This document shows positions 43,177 to 54,853 of a stretch of 64,000 nucleotides of DNA, piece by piece (the stretch's first letter is position 1; every line of letters begins with the position of its first letter). The position numbers were made by a program, and so were the translations under genes. The stretch is from Burkholderia savannae (GTDB lineage: Bacteria; Pseudomonadota; Gammaproteobacteria; Burkholderiales; Burkholderiaceae), in contig NZ_CP013418.1 in the NCBI RefSeq assembly GCF_001524445.2, forward strand, positions 1,860,001 through 1,924,000, given 5' to 3'. Under the pieces are notes generated by a model. It searched no databases. It was not told where the DNA came from and saw nothing but the letters and a program-made list of their open reading frames with translations.

Positions 43177-44166
43177 ATGCTTCATGATCTCGTCGCCCGT
43201 TTCGGGCCGCTCATCGTGTTCGTCAACGTGCTCGCGGCCGCGATCGGCCTGCCCGTGCCGGCCATGCCGACGCTCGTGCTGTTCGGCGCGATGGCGACGC
43301 TGCATCCGGACGCGCTCGGCGCGCAGCTCGCGCCCGTGCTCGCGCTCGCGGTGCTCGCGGCGCTGATCGGCGACACCGTGTGGTACGTGGCAGGCCGGCA
43401 TTTCGGCGGCCGCGCGCTGAAAACCTTATGCAAGCTTTCACTGTCGCGTGACAGTTGCGTGAAGAAGACCGAGCGTTTCTTCGGCCGCTGGGGCGTGCGC
43501 GTGCTCGCCGTCGCGCGCTTCATTCCCGGTCTGTCGCTGATCTCGGTGCCGATGGCGGGCGCGCTCGGCACGCGCTATCGCACCTTCGTCGGCTACGACG
43601 GCCTCGGCGCGCTGTTGTGGGCGGGCTGCGGCGTCGCCGTCGGGTTCGTGTTCGCGCGGCAGATCGACTGGCTGTTCACCGGCGCGAACCAGCTCGGCCG
43701 CGCGGTGCTCGCCGTGATCGTCGCGCTGCTCGCGCTCTATACGGCCGTGCGCTGGATGCGCCGCCGCGCGCTGATTCGTCAGCTCGCGAACGCGCGGATC
43801 GACGTCGACGAGCTCGATCGGCTGCTGCAAACCGATTCCGCGCCGATCGTCTTCGACACGCGCTCGGCGGAGCATCGCAAGCTCGACCCCTATGCGATCC
43901 CCGGCGCGCAATTCGCCGACGAGCGCGATCTGCGCGACATCGTCGCGCGCTATCCGGCGACGCAGAAATTCGTGATCTATTGCTCGTGTCCGAACGAGGT
44001 GTCGGCGGCGCTGATGGCGCAGCGCCTCAAGCAGGCAGGCTTCGCCGATGCGCTCGCGCTGCGCGGCGGCCTCGACGCATGGCGCGACACCGGCCGGCAG
44101 TTGATCGAGCTCGATTCGCAACTGGCAAGCGAAGTGGGGCTCGCGCCCGCGCACAAAACCGCCTGA
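43177..44166 (+). CDS. DedA-family membrane protein fused to a C-terminal rhodanese domain
   Basis: A 329-residue protein. Residues 1 to about 200 are a DedA/SNARE-associated (VTT) membrane domain with about five hydrophobic segments and the family features GDTVWYVAGRHFGGRAL, FFGRWGVRVLAVARFIPG and the conserved Arg/Gly loop before SVPMAGALG. DedA proteins affect phospholipid scrambling and membrane homeostasis. Residues about 215-315 form a cytosolic rhodanese domain (PIVFDTRSAEHRKLDPYAIP, then the active-site-like CSCPNEVSA and LRGGLDAWRDTG). The loop has Cys at the catalytic position, so sulfur transfer is possible. DedA-rhodanese fusions are known in proteobacteria. Confidence 0.9.
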   Translation: MLHDLVARFGPLIVFVNVLAAAIGLPVPAMPTLVLFGAMATLHPDALGAQLAPVLALAVLAALIGDTVWYVAGRHFGGRALKTLCKLSLSRDSCVKKTERFFGRWGVRVLAVARFIPGLSLISVPMAGALGTRYRTFVGYDGLGALLWAGCGVAVGFVFARQIDWLFTGANQLGRAVLAVIVALLALYTAVRWMRRRALIRQLANARIDVDELDRLLQTDSAPIVFDTRSAEHRKLDPYAIPGAQFADERDLRDIVARYPATQKFVIYCSCPNEVSAALMAQRLKQAGFADALALRGGLDAWRDTGRQLIELDSQLASEVGLAPAHKTA

Positions 44167-44206
44167 TCCCACTTCCGCTGATCGGAGCGATCCGTCCTGG
44201 CTGCCC

Positions 44207-44259
44207 GATTCGCGTGATCGGTCGGGCGCGCGGCCGCACACGCGCGCATCACGCGAATC
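44207..44259. repeat. Perfect 12-bp inverted repeat with 29-nt loop
   Basis: GATTCGCGTGAT (44207-44218) is the exact complement of ATCACGCGAATC (44248-44259). It lies 41 bp after the DedA-rhodanese stop and before the convergent OprD gene. It could act as a bidirectional terminator stem, though there is no T-run, or as a small mobile palindrome. Confidence 0.6.
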
Positions 44260-44413
44260 AGGCCGAACGGTGCCGGCCGGCGCGTGAACACTCACGTCGA
44301 ACGCCGTCGCCGAACACCGATGCCGATGCCACAACCGCCGTCGCCGCGGCCGAAAGCGCGGACGCCCCGTCGGCCGCCTCGCGCTCGCCGCCGCCCGAAT
44401 CGTTTCGGCGTGC

Positions 44414-45850
44414 TCAGAACACCTTCACCGGCACGTTCACGACGAGCCGGTATTCCTGGTTGGTGCTGTCCGAGTAATGCGCCGAACCGACGTGCCACAT
44501 CGCGATGAACGTGATCTTCGTGTCCTTGAACTTGCCGCTCTGGATCGTGTACGACGGAATGAAGCCGAACTCGTGATGGCGGCCCTGCACCGGCGCGCCG
44601 TCCTTCCAGTAGATGCTCGAGCGCGTCGGATCGAGCGCCGCGCTCGCGGAGCCGTCCGCGCCCCAGCCCGTCACGCCCCACACCGTCGCCTTGAAGCCGG
44701 GCAGGCCCGCGTCCTTGCCGTAGAACGTGTAGCGCAGCTGCAGCGATTTCTCGTGCGGCGCGTTGTAGTCGACGTCCATCGAATCGACGAGGAAGACGCC
44801 GTTCGTTTCGTTCAGGTAATCGAAGAACTGGTCGCCGAGCACCTGCTGATAGCCGAGCAGCAGCTCGTGCGGGCCATGCTGCGCGGCGAGCGACAGGCTG
44901 TATGCGTTGTTGTCGATCTTGCCCTGGCGCGCATCGCCCGTGTCGTGCGTCGAATAGAAGTTGCCGAAGCCCGTCCACTTGATCGTCTGCGGCGAGCCGT
45001 AGCTCTGCTTGACCGAGCCGTAGTACTGGCGCCATACGTCGTCGGCCTGGCCTGCGTAAAACGTCGCCGAGCCCGTCGACGAATAATCCCACGTGCCGCC
45101 CAGATACGTGAAGCGATCCACGCGCGTGCCGCCGTATTGCGTCGTCAGGTTCGTGAGCGTCGTATGGCCGCGCGCGTTGGTCTTCGTGAAGCTGCCCGCT
45201 TCGAGCATCACGTTCTTGAATTCGTTGCTGACGATCGTGGCGCCGAGGAACGTCGGCGGCAGCGCGCGGTTGTCGTGCTGCTCCATGAACGGATTGTCGA
45301 CCGCCTGCAGGCCGTACTTGATCACCGTGTTCGAGATGCGCGCCTTCACGTCGTAGATGCCGGGAAAGGCCCACGCGAGCTGGTTCGAGCCGCCGCCGCC
45401 CTTCGCGATGTGCACCATGTTGCCCGCGCCCGCGCCGCCGTCGAGCTTCAGCGCCGCGTAGATCGACGCGTCGACGCCGAAGCCGATCAGCCCGCCCGTG
45501 TAGCCGGACTCGAAGTTCGCCATCACGCCCTGCACCCATGCATGGCGATGCGGTCCGCCCTTCGCGTCGAGCACGTCCGCGTAGTTGCGCAGCAGCACGT
45601 CGAAATGGCTGTCGGCAATGAAGCCCTTCGACTTCGCCTGGCTCGACACCGGTTCCGCCGGCATGACCTCCTGCGTGGCGTCGGCGTTGATGACCGCGTT
45701 CGGCGTCGTCGCCTGCTGCGCGAGCGGCGCGGCGGGCGCCGCATCGTCCGCGCGCGCCGCGCCTGCGATCGACACGCCGGCGAGCACCGGCAGTCCCCAC
45801 GCGAGCATGACTGCCCGCGCGACCCTCTTCATCGGTTGATGTTGTGTCAT
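44414..45850 (-). CDS. OprD-family outer-membrane porin
   Basis: A 478-residue beta-barrel porin with a signal peptide (MKRVARAVMLAWGLPVLAGV... ARADD). OprD features are visible: KGFIADSHFDVLLRNYADV, AWVQGVMANFESGYTGGLIG, and ISNTVIKYGLQAVDNPFMEQ, then alternating aromatic strands and a terminal Phe (VNVPVKVF). OprD-type channels pass basic amino acids, small peptides or organic acids. It lies 157 bp downstream of the oligopeptide ABC operon on the same strand, so it is probably the outer-membrane gate for the same peptides. The gap 45851-46007 may carry its own promoter. Confidence 0.9.
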   Translation of the reverse strand: MTQHQPMKRVARAVMLAWGLPVLAGVSIAGAARADDAAPAAPLAQQATTPNAVINADATQEVMPAEPVSSQAKSKGFIADSHFDVLLRNYADVLDAKGGPHRHAWVQGVMANFESGYTGGLIGFGVDASIYAALKLDGGAGAGNMVHIAKGGGGSNQLAWAFPGIYDVKARISNTVIKYGLQAVDNPFMEQHDNRALPPTFLGATIVSNEFKNVMLEAGSFTKTNARGHTTLTNLTTQYGGTRVDRFTYLGGTWDYSSTGSATFYAGQADDVWRQYYGSVKQSYGSPQTIKWTGFGNFYSTHDTGDARQGKIDNNAYSLSLAAQHGPHELLLGYQQVLGDQFFDYLNETNGVFLVDSMDVDYNAPHEKSLQLRYTFYGKDAGLPGFKATVWGVTGWGADGSASAALDPTRSSIYWKDGAPVQGRHHEFGFIPSYTIQSGKFKDTKITFIAMWHVGSAHYSDSTNQEYRLVVNVPVKVF

Positions 45851-46007
45851 TGCGCTTCTCTTTTTATGTTGACTACCCACGCGCCGGCCGCGATGCGCGG
45901 CCGGCGACACCCCAACGCGCCGCCGTAACGGCGCGTCTTCCCACGGCGCGAAGTTCTTTCGCGCCGTCCACACCCCTGTTGGCTTATTGTGTCTTTGTCG
46001 GTACTGC

Positions 46008-48136
<2,129 letters not shown>

Positions 48137-48139
48137 ATC

Positions 48140-49042
48140 TCAGCGGTCCTTCGGGTCGAGTGCGTCGCGCAGACCGTCGCCGACGAAGTTCACGCAATAG
48201 AGCGTCACGCACAGCATCACGGCGGGCGCGAGCAGCAGCCACGGCATCGCTTCGAGCTTCTGCGCGCCGTCCTGGATCAGCACGCCCCAGCTCGTCATCG
48301 GCTCCTGCACGCCGAGCCCGAGAAACGACAGCACCGATTCGGTCAGCACGATCGCCGGCACGCTGACGGTGGCATAAACCACCACCACGCCGAGCAGGTT
48401 CGGCACGATGTGGCGCCGGACGATCGCGGCCGGCGTGACGCCGATCGCACGCGCCGCGTCGACGAACTCGCGCGTGCGCAGCGACAGCGTCTGGCCGCGC
48501 ACGACGCGCGCCATGTCGAGCCACGAGAACGCACTGATCGTCAGCACGACGAGGATGAACGAGCGGCCGAACAGCGTCATCATCAGGATCGCGATCAGCA
48601 GATACGGAATCGCGTACATCATGTCGACGACCCGCATCATCGTCGCGTCGACGCGGCCGCCCGCGAAGCCCGCGATCGCCCCCCACGCTACGCCGAAGAG
48701 CCCCGACACGAACGTGCCGAGCAGGCCGACTTCGAGCGACACGCGCCCGCCGATCAGCGTGCGCACGAGCAGATCGCGGCCGAGCTCGTCGGTGCCGAAC
48801 CAGTGCATGTTCGCGACGGTCGGCGCGAGGCTGATCGACGACCAGTCGCTCGCGGCCGGATCGTTAGGAGAAAGAAGCGGCCCGACGAAGCACGCGAGCG
48901 CGATCAGGACGAGCACCGCGAGGCTCGCGAGCGCCGCGCGGTTGCGCACGAAGCGCCGTGCGGCGAGCTCGAGCGGCGTGCGCGAGCGCGGCGGCGTATC
49001 GGCCGGCTGCGGCACCTCGATCGAAGAGGAAACAGGCGTCAT
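48140..49042 (-). CDS. Oligopeptide/dipeptide ABC transporter permease, OppC/DppC-like
   Basis: A 300-residue inner-membrane permease. A Pro/Arg-rich cytosolic N-terminus (EVPQPADTPPRSRTPLELA) is followed by FVRNRAALASLAVLVLIALA, the first membrane helix, and the standard DppC core including HWFGTDELGRDLLVRTLIGG and the EAA loop (VDAARAIGVTPAAIVRRHIV). About six membrane segments. Immediately upstream is the OppB-like gene (12 bp). Confidence 0.94.
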   Translation of the reverse strand: MTPVSSSIEVPQPADTPPRSRTPLELAARRFVRNRAALASLAVLVLIALACFVGPLLSPNDPAASDWSSISLAPTVANMHWFGTDELGRDLLVRTLIGGRVSLEVGLLGTFVSGLFGVAWGAIAGFAGGRVDATMMRVVDMMYAIPYLLIAILMMTLFGRSFILVVLTISAFSWLDMARVVRGQTLSLRTREFVDAARAIGVTPAAIVRRHIVPNLLGVVVVYATVSVPAIVLTESVLSFLGLGVQEPMTSWGVLIQDGAQKLEAMPWLLLAPAVMLCVTLYCVNFVGDGLRDALDPKDR

Positions 49043-49054
49043 CGCGTCGCCCTC

Positions 49055-49993
49055 TCAATAGCGGATGCGCGGATCGAGCCACGCGTACGCGAGGTCGACC
49101 AGCAGGTTGAACAGCACCGCGCAGACGGTGGTCAGCACGACGAGGCCGAGCACGAGCGTGTAGTCGCGATTGATCGCGCCGTTGACGACGAGCTGGCCCA
49201 GGCCCGGCAGCGCGAACACCGATTCCGTCACGACGGCCGCGGTGATCGACGAGATGCAGACCGTGCCGAACAGCGACACGACGGGCATCAGCGCGGGCTT
49301 CAGCGCGTGGCGCAGCACGATCGTATGGCCGGGCAGGCCCTTCGCGCGCGCGGTGCGGATGTAGTTGCTCGACAGCGTCTCGATCATCGAGCCGCGCATC
49401 ACGCGCGCGAGCAGCGACACGTTGATCAGCGTGAGCAGCGTGACGGGCAGCACGCGATAGCGCCAGCCGCCGTCGCTCCAGCCGCCGGCAGGCAGCCAGC
49501 CCACGCCCTCGGAGGTCTTCAGCAGGATCGCGAAGATCAGCACGAGCACGGGGCCGAGCACGAACGGCGGTATCACGTTGCCGAAGTTGCCGATCAGCAT
49601 CACGAAGCGATCGACGAAGCTGTCGCGCCGCACCGCGGCGATCGTGCCGAGCAGCACGCCGAGCACGATCGACAGCGGAATCGACACGCCGCCGACGCCG
49701 AGGCTCACGGGAAACGCCTTGCGCACCAGATCGTTGACGGACCAGTCCGTATAGCGGAACGACGGGCCGAGATCGCCGTGCAGCAGGGAGCCAAGATACA
49801 GCAGGTACTGCTTCCACAGCGGCTCGTCGAGATGGTATTTCGCGTTCAGGTTCGCGAGCGTCGCGGCGGAAAGCTGCTTCTCGCTGTCGAACGGCCCGCC
49901 GGGCGTGAAGTGCAGCAGCAGGTAGCAGACGGTGACGACCGCGAGGATCGTCGGCACCGCCCACAACGTGCGCCGCAATGCATAGGCCAGCAT
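49055..49993 (-). CDS. Oligopeptide/dipeptide ABC transporter permease, OppB/DppB-like
   Basis: A 312-residue inner-membrane permease with six hydrophobic segments. Typical features: LLHFTPGGPFDSEKQLSA, LHGDLGPSFRYTDWSV, SNYIRTARAKGLPGHTI (the EAA loop that contacts the ATPases), and the terminal AWLDPRIRY. It lies 12 bp after the binding-protein gene and 12 bp before the OppC-like gene, confirming one operon. Confidence 0.95.
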   Translation of the reverse strand: MLAYALRRTLWAVPTILAVVTVCYLLLHFTPGGPFDSEKQLSAATLANLNAKYHLDEPLWKQYLLYLGSLLHGDLGPSFRYTDWSVNDLVRKAFPVSLGVGGVSIPLSIVLGVLLGTIAAVRRDSFVDRFVMLIGNFGNVIPPFVLGPVLVLIFAILLKTSEGVGWLPAGGWSDGGWRYRVLPVTLLTLINVSLLARVMRGSMIETLSSNYIRTARAKGLPGHTIVLRHALKPALMPVVSLFGTVCISSITAAVVTESVFALPGLGQLVVNGAINRDYTLVLGLVVLTTVCAVLFNLLVDLAYAWLDPRIRY

Positions 49994-50005
49994 GGTCGGC
50001 TCCGC

Positions 50006-51625
50006 TCAGTGCTTGGTCAGGTACATGTCCTGCGAGGCGCGCATGTCGATGTAGTTCGTCAGCGTGTAGCCGCCGACGTAAGACTTCACGAGACGGTCCG
50101 CCGAATACTGGAACAGCGACAGCATCGGATAGTCGCTCATCGCGAGATCGTGCGCCTGCGTGAGCAGCGCCGTGCGCGCGCCTTCGTCGAGCTTCTGGTT
50201 CGCGTCGGCCACGAGCGAATCGACCTTCGAATTGCAATAGCCGACCGTGTTCTGCGGGCTGCCGCAGCGGATCAGATCGAAGAACGTCATCGCATCGTTG
50301 TAGTCGGCGAACCAGCCGTCGCGCGCGACCTGCACCTTGCCGTCATGACGCTGCTTCATCAGCACCTTGAACTCGACGTTCTCGAGCTTCGCCGTCACGC
50401 CGAGCTTCGTGCGCCATTCGGACGCCGCGAAAAGCGCGACCTTCTTGTGCAGGTCGTTCGTGTTGTAGGTCAGCGTGAACACGAGCGGATTCGCCTCGCC
50501 GTAGCCCGCCTGCTTCAGCAGATGCTTCGCGTAGTCGACGCGCTTGGCCATCGGCCACGACGCCCAGTCCGGCGTGAACGGCTTCTGCACGCCCTTCACG
50601 CCCTTCGGCATCAGTCCGTACATCGGCACTTCGCCCGCCTGCGTGATCTTCGACGTGAGGATGTCGCGATCGAGCACCATCGCGAGCGCCTCGCGCACGC
50701 GCTTGTCCTTCAGCGCCGGATCGCTGTTCTTCAAGTAGTAGTAGTACGTCGCGAGCTGCAGCCCCGGGCGCAGCTCCTTGCCGAACTGCTTGTTGACCTG
50801 GCCGAAGGCGCCCGCGGGAATCGAATACGTGTAGTCGATCTGGCCCGCCTGGTACATGCGCAGCGCGGTTTCGTCGTTCTCGATCGGCAGATACGTGACC
50901 TTGCGGATCACGACGTTGCGCGCGTTCCAGTACTTGTCGCTCTTCGCCATCAGGATGCGGTTGTTCGGCTGCCAGTCGACGAGCGTGTACGCGCCGTTGC
51001 TCACGATGTTCTTCGGGCGCGTCCACGCATCGCCGAACTTCGCGACCGCGTCCTTGTTGACGGGCGCGAGCGGCGCCATAGCGGTGAGCTCGGGGAAGTA
51101 CGACACCGGCACCTCGGTTTGCACTTCGATCGTGTACGGATCGGCCGCGCGAATGCCGAGGCTGCTCGGCGGCTGCTTGCCCGCGATGATCGCCGATGCG
51201 TTCTTCACGAACTCGACGAGGATCGTGTACTTCGAGCCCGTCTTCGGATCGACGAGACGCTGCCACGAATACACGAAATCCGCGGCCGTCACCGGCTGTC
51301 CGTTGCTCCACTTCGCGTCGCGGCGCAGCTTGAAAATCCACGTATCCGGCGCCTTGTGCTCCCACGATTGCGCGACGCCCGGCACCACGCTTCCGTCCGC
51401 CGCGATACGCGCGAGCCCTTCGAACAGATCGAGGCCGATCGTGTTGCCCGTCCACGATTCGATGTGCGCGGGATCGAGCGACTCGACCTCCGCGGGCATC
51501 TGTCGCGTCATGTCCTGCTGATCGGCGAGGACGACGTTCGAGGGAACGGAGACGGCCGAGGCGGATTGCGACGTCGTCAGGGCGAGCGCGGCCAGCACGG
51601 CCGCGAAGGCATGCGTGTGTTTCAT
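50006..51625 (-). CDS. Periplasmic oligopeptide-binding protein, OppA-like (SBP_bac_5)
   Basis: A 539-residue exported solute-binding protein that would deliver peptides to the OppBC permease. Signal peptide MKHTHAFAAVLAALALTTSQSASA-type. OppA features include EVESLDPAHIESWTGNTIGL, LFEGLARIAADGSVVPGVAQ, the KWSNGQPVTAADFVYSWQRL signature and DGWFADYNDAMTFFDLIRCG. Length agrees with E. coli OppA (543). It is the first transporter gene, 182 bp downstream of the regulator gene; an AT-rich stretch around 51730-51770 in that gap (TAATAT on the minus strand) is a likely promoter. Confidence 0.95.
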   Translation of the reverse strand: MKHTHAFAAVLAALALTTSQSASAVSVPSNVVLADQQDMTRQMPAEVESLDPAHIESWTGNTIGLDLFEGLARIAADGSVVPGVAQSWEHKAPDTWIFKLRRDAKWSNGQPVTAADFVYSWQRLVDPKTGSKYTILVEFVKNASAIIAGKQPPSSLGIRAADPYTIEVQTEVPVSYFPELTAMAPLAPVNKDAVAKFGDAWTRPKNIVSNGAYTLVDWQPNNRILMAKSDKYWNARNVVIRKVTYLPIENDETALRMYQAGQIDYTYSIPAGAFGQVNKQFGKELRPGLQLATYYYYLKNSDPALKDKRVREALAMVLDRDILTSKITQAGEVPMYGLMPKGVKGVQKPFTPDWASWPMAKRVDYAKHLLKQAGYGEANPLVFTLTYNTNDLHKKVALFAASEWRTKLGVTAKLENVEFKVLMKQRHDGKVQVARDGWFADYNDAMTFFDLIRCGSPQNTVGYCNSKVDSLVADANQKLDEGARTALLTQAHDLAMSDYPMLSLFQYSADRLVKSYVGGYTLTNYIDMRASQDMYLTKH

Positions 51626-51807
51626 CGTGTGCGATTGGTAGTGATAGCGGGAATGCAGCGCGCGACACGAGGCCGTGCGCGGCGCGGCGCGAAGAACGCT
51701 TATGGGCGCGCGAAAACGGGAGGCCCCTGGTTCCTGAATTTCATATTAGTCATCCTTACGTTCCTTTCGACAGGCACCCCGTCGAAAGAACGAAGGAATG
51801 CCCCGTC

Positions 51808-52389
51808 TTAGAACAGCCTCGGCGTCCCGACCCAGACCACCACCGACTCGATCTTCGCGGTGTTGACCCAGCTGTGCGGGACCGTCGACTGGTAATGCGC
51901 ACTGTCACCTGCATACAGAACGAACGACTTGCCTTCCAGCGTCAACGAAACTTCACCCTCGATCACATACAGGAATTCCTCGCCTGCATGCGTCGTTACC
52001 TCGGAGCGCTTCTGCCCGGGCGGCATCCGCACGAGAATCGCCTCGAGCTGGCGCCCTTCCGGCACGTTCGTCAGCCGCGCGAACAGGTTCGCCGAATCGG
52101 CGAAGCTGAAGAAGCGCAACTGATCGCCGCGGCAAACCGAACGCTCCTCGCTCGGCGTCTCGACGAAGTACTGCACCGTGACGCCCAGCGCGTGCGCGAT
52201 GCCGGCCAGCGACGTGATGGACGGCGATGCGAGCCCGCGTTCGACCTGCGACAAAAACGGCTTGGAAATACCCGCGGCGGTCGCTGTTTCGTCGAGCGTG
52301 CGCTTCAACCTCTGCCGCAGCGCCCGAATCTTGCTCCCGAGCGCGATGCCGGCATTGGCAGGCCGCGTGTTTTCAGTGGAAGGAACCAT
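51808..52389 (-). CDS. XRE-family regulator with C-terminal cupin domain
   Basis: A 193-residue regulator. Helix-turn-helix of the XRE type at about 16-72 (GSKIRALRQRLKRTLDETAT, then ISKPFLSQVERGLASPSITS) and a cupin_2 sensor at about 115-193 (MPPGQKRSEVTTHAGEEFLY, GEVSLTLEGKSFVLYAGDSA, HYQSTVPHSWVNT). Such proteins (SutR, PuuR types) sense amines, amino acids or peptides. It is the first gene upstream of the peptide ABC operon on the same strand, so it is the probable local regulator. The start at 52389 is preferred to 52413. Two direct GTTTGAT copies 20 bp apart lie upstream. Confidence 0.9.
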   Translation of the reverse strand: MVPSTENTRPANAGIALGSKIRALRQRLKRTLDETATAAGISKPFLSQVERGLASPSITSLAGIAHALGVTVQYFVETPSEERSVCRGDQLRFFSFADSANLFARLTNVPEGRQLEAILVRMPPGQKRSEVTTHAGEEFLYVIEGEVSLTLEGKSFVLYAGDSAHYQSTVPHSWVNTAKIESVVVWVGTPRLF

Positions 52390-53025
52390 AGCAGGCCGAA
52401 ATCTTATCGTCAAAAAATGTTTGATGGAAAATAACGAAGTTTGATAGATATGACTTACTCTTCGTCGTCTCGCGCAGCGCTGTCGCCCCGAAGCGGACGC
52501 AGCAAGCCGTGGCGCCGAAATCGAGACAGCACGCTATCTTGCCAGACTCGCCGCCTTCACAGGCAAGCTGCAAGCGGGTTTGCGGGTGTTGCGGCGGAGC
52601 TCGACCAACGGCTTTCAACCCGCCCACGACCATGAGCAGCAAAGAAGACAGCCCTCTTTTTCGGGGATTACCCTGAGTGACGAAGATCCGACACGCCGCG
52701 AAAATCGCGGCCGCCCGGCGGACTGCGACGATCTCGCGGTCCGCATGTTTTTCAACGGTGAAGTCGCGCGGACCATCCGCCGCGCGCCGCGCCTCGTCTT
52801 GCGCCCCGATCGGTGCGCTTGCCCGCTTATCGACATGACGACCCTTTCCACTTTGCCGCGCGCCGCGCGCGCGCGCCTGAGCACCTCGCCCCCTTCACCG
52901 CGCAACCCTCCGGCCGGCACCGATCCGCCGGGACCGGTTCGCGGCCGCACAGCGGCCGGCGTCTCGCCCGCCATCCGCCGCGCCGCCGCGCGCGGCGTTT
53001 CGTCTGTTCAATCCAGAGGTGCACA
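52390..53025. promoter_or_regulatory. Divergent intergenic region between XRE-cupin and POT genes
   Basis: The first about 70 bp (52400-52455) are strikingly AT-rich, with direct repeats GTTTGAT at 52419-52425 and 52439-52445, 20 bp apart, and are the likely promoter and operator of the XRE-cupin gene. The remaining about 560 bp to the POT gene are GC-rich with no convincing gene; a Shine-Dalgarno-like AGAGGTG lies at 53014-53020. Confidence 0.5.
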
Positions 53026-54528
53026 ATGAATACTCGCGTCTCCCAGACCCGCTCGTTCACGACGGTCTTCCTGATCGAAATGTGGGAGCGTTTCGGCTAC
53101 TACGGGATGGCGGCCCTGCTCGTCCTGTTCATGGTCGACAAGCTCGGCTTCACCGACGGCCGGGCGAACCTGACCTGGGGCGCGTTCACCGCGCTCGTCT
53201 ACGCGTCGCCGTCGATCGGCGGCTGGATCGGCGACAAGGTGCTCGGCGCGCGCCGCTCGATGATCATCGGCGCCGTCGTGCTGTGCGTGGGCTACCTGAT
53301 GCTTGCGATTCCGAACGATCATCTGGCGTTCATGTACGCGTCGCTCGGCGTGATCGTCGTCGGCAACGGGCTCTTCAAGTCGAACGCCGCGAATCTCGTG
53401 CGCCGCATCTATGAGGGCGACGACGCGCGCATCGACAGCGCGTTCACGATCTACTACATGGCCGTCAACATCGGCTCCACCGCGTCGATGCTCGCGACGC
53501 CGTGGATCAAGGATCACTGGGGCTGGCACACGGCGTTCGCCGTCTGCTGCGCGGGGATGGTGCTCGGCATCCTCAACTTCGTGCTGATGCACCGCACGCT
53601 CGCGCGCATCGGCTCGCAGCCCGACGCGCAGCCCGTTCACTGGCGGCGCCTCGCCGCGGTCGCGGCGGGCGGCATCGCGCTCGGCCTCGTCACGATGTAC
53701 GTGCTCGGCCACAAGCAGCTCGCGGTCGCGAGCGTGTGGGCCGCCGCGTTCGCGATCCTCGCGATCTTCGCGTACATGATCGCGAAATCGAACCGTTCCG
53801 AGCGCTCGGGCCTCATCGCCGCGCTGCTGCTGATCGCGCAGGTGATCCTGTTCTTCATCTTCTACGTGCAGATGCAGACGTCGCTCACGCTGTTCGCGCT
53901 GCGCAACGTCGATCCGCGCTTCATGCTGTTCGGCACGACGCTCTTCACGTGGAGCCCCGCGCAGTTCCAGGCGCTCAATCCGATCTGGATCATGCTGCTG
54001 AGCCCCGTGCTCGTCGCGATCTACAACGGGCTCGGCAAGCGCGGCCGCGATCTGCCCGTCGCCGGCAAGTACGCGCTCGGCTTCGCCGTCGTCGCGATCG
54101 GCTATCTCGCGTTCGCGATCAGCGGGCGCTTCGCGGTCGACGGCCGCGTGTCGTCGTGGTTCATGGTCGCGGGCTACGGCTTCTACTCGCTCGGCGAGTT
54201 GCTCGTGAGCGGCCTCGGCCTCGCGATGATCGCGCGCTACGTGCCGGCCCGGATGGGCGGCTTCATGATGGGCGCTTACTTCGTCGCGACGGGCGTATCT
54301 CAATATCTCGGCAGCGTCGTCGCGAATTTCGCGCAGATGCCGTCGAACGATCTGCCGGCGACCGCGTCGCTGCCGCTCTACATCGAGCTGTTCACGGGCC
54401 TCGGCTGGCTCGCCGCGGGCGGCACGGCGATCGGCCTGCTGATGCTGCCGCTGATGAACAAGCTGTCGCGCGAGCATCACCGCTGCGAGACGGAGCGCCG
54501 CGAAGCGCAGGCGGTTGCCGCGCACTAG
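53026..54528 (+). CDS. POT/PTR-family proton-coupled di/tripeptide transporter
   Basis: A 500-residue inner-membrane symporter. The signature EMWERFGYYGMAALLVLF in helix 1 carries the ExxERFxYYG motif for proton coupling and peptide binding. Later features are GGWIGDKVLGARRSM, NGLFKSNAANLVRRIYEGDD, AFTIYYMAVNIGSTAS and FYSLGELLVSGLGLAMIARY. About fourteen hydrophobic segments, as in DtpA/DtpB. AGAGGTG precedes the start by 5 bp. It is divergent from the XRE-cupin regulator and the peptide ABC operon, so the block handles peptides through two independent inner-membrane systems. Confidence 0.94.
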   Translation: MNTRVSQTRSFTTVFLIEMWERFGYYGMAALLVLFMVDKLGFTDGRANLTWGAFTALVYASPSIGGWIGDKVLGARRSMIIGAVVLCVGYLMLAIPNDHLAFMYASLGVIVVGNGLFKSNAANLVRRIYEGDDARIDSAFTIYYMAVNIGSTASMLATPWIKDHWGWHTAFAVCCAGMVLGILNFVLMHRTLARIGSQPDAQPVHWRRLAAVAAGGIALGLVTMYVLGHKQLAVASVWAAAFAILAIFAYMIAKSNRSERSGLIAALLLIAQVILFFIFYVQMQTSLTLFALRNVDPRFMLFGTTLFTWSPAQFQALNPIWIMLLSPVLVAIYNGLGKRGRDLPVAGKYALGFAVVAIGYLAFAISGRFAVDGRVSSWFMVAGYGFYSLGELLVSGLGLAMIARYVPARMGGFMMGAYFVATGVSQYLGSVVANFAQMPSNDLPATASLPLYIELFTGLGWLAAGGTAIGLLMLPLMNKLSREHHRCETERREAQAVAAH

Positions 54529-54640
54529 TGAAATCCCTCGACATGTGACTTGCGCGCCACATTCTCCCTACGGTTCGCCCGCAAGCGTCCTACACTGAAA
54601 CCAACTCGCCGGCACGGGCGACATCGGCAGGGAGAGAACG

Positions 54641-54844
54641 ATGAAAAACAAGACTACGAGGCTTTGGCGGATGCTGTCGGACATCCGCCGCGCACAGCGC
54701 TGCACGGCGCTGCGCGCGGCGGCGGCCGCCGCCGACGTGGACGCGCTCCTGACCGAGCGCGACGACGATCCTCCCGACGCGGACGACGCGACTCAGGACG
54801 ACGCGTCGAGCGCGAAGCGCGCGAGGACCGATCTGCGCCATTGA
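54641..54844 (+). CDS. Small charged protein with its own terminator
   Basis: A 67-residue protein, basic N-terminal half (MKNKTTRLWRMLSDIRRAQR), Ala-rich middle, acidic stretch (TERDDDPPDADDATQDD) and basic end. No family recognised. Support for it being real: a GGGAGAG ribosome site 5-6 bp before the ATG and a perfect intrinsic terminator starting 9 bp after the stop. The charge layout (basic helix then acidic tail) would suit a small RNA- or protein-binding factor, which is speculation. Confidence 0.55.
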   Translation: MKNKTTRLWRMLSDIRRAQRCTALRAAAAAADVDALLTERDDDPPDADDATQDDASSAKRARTDLRH

Positions 54845-54853
54845 CACCGCCGC

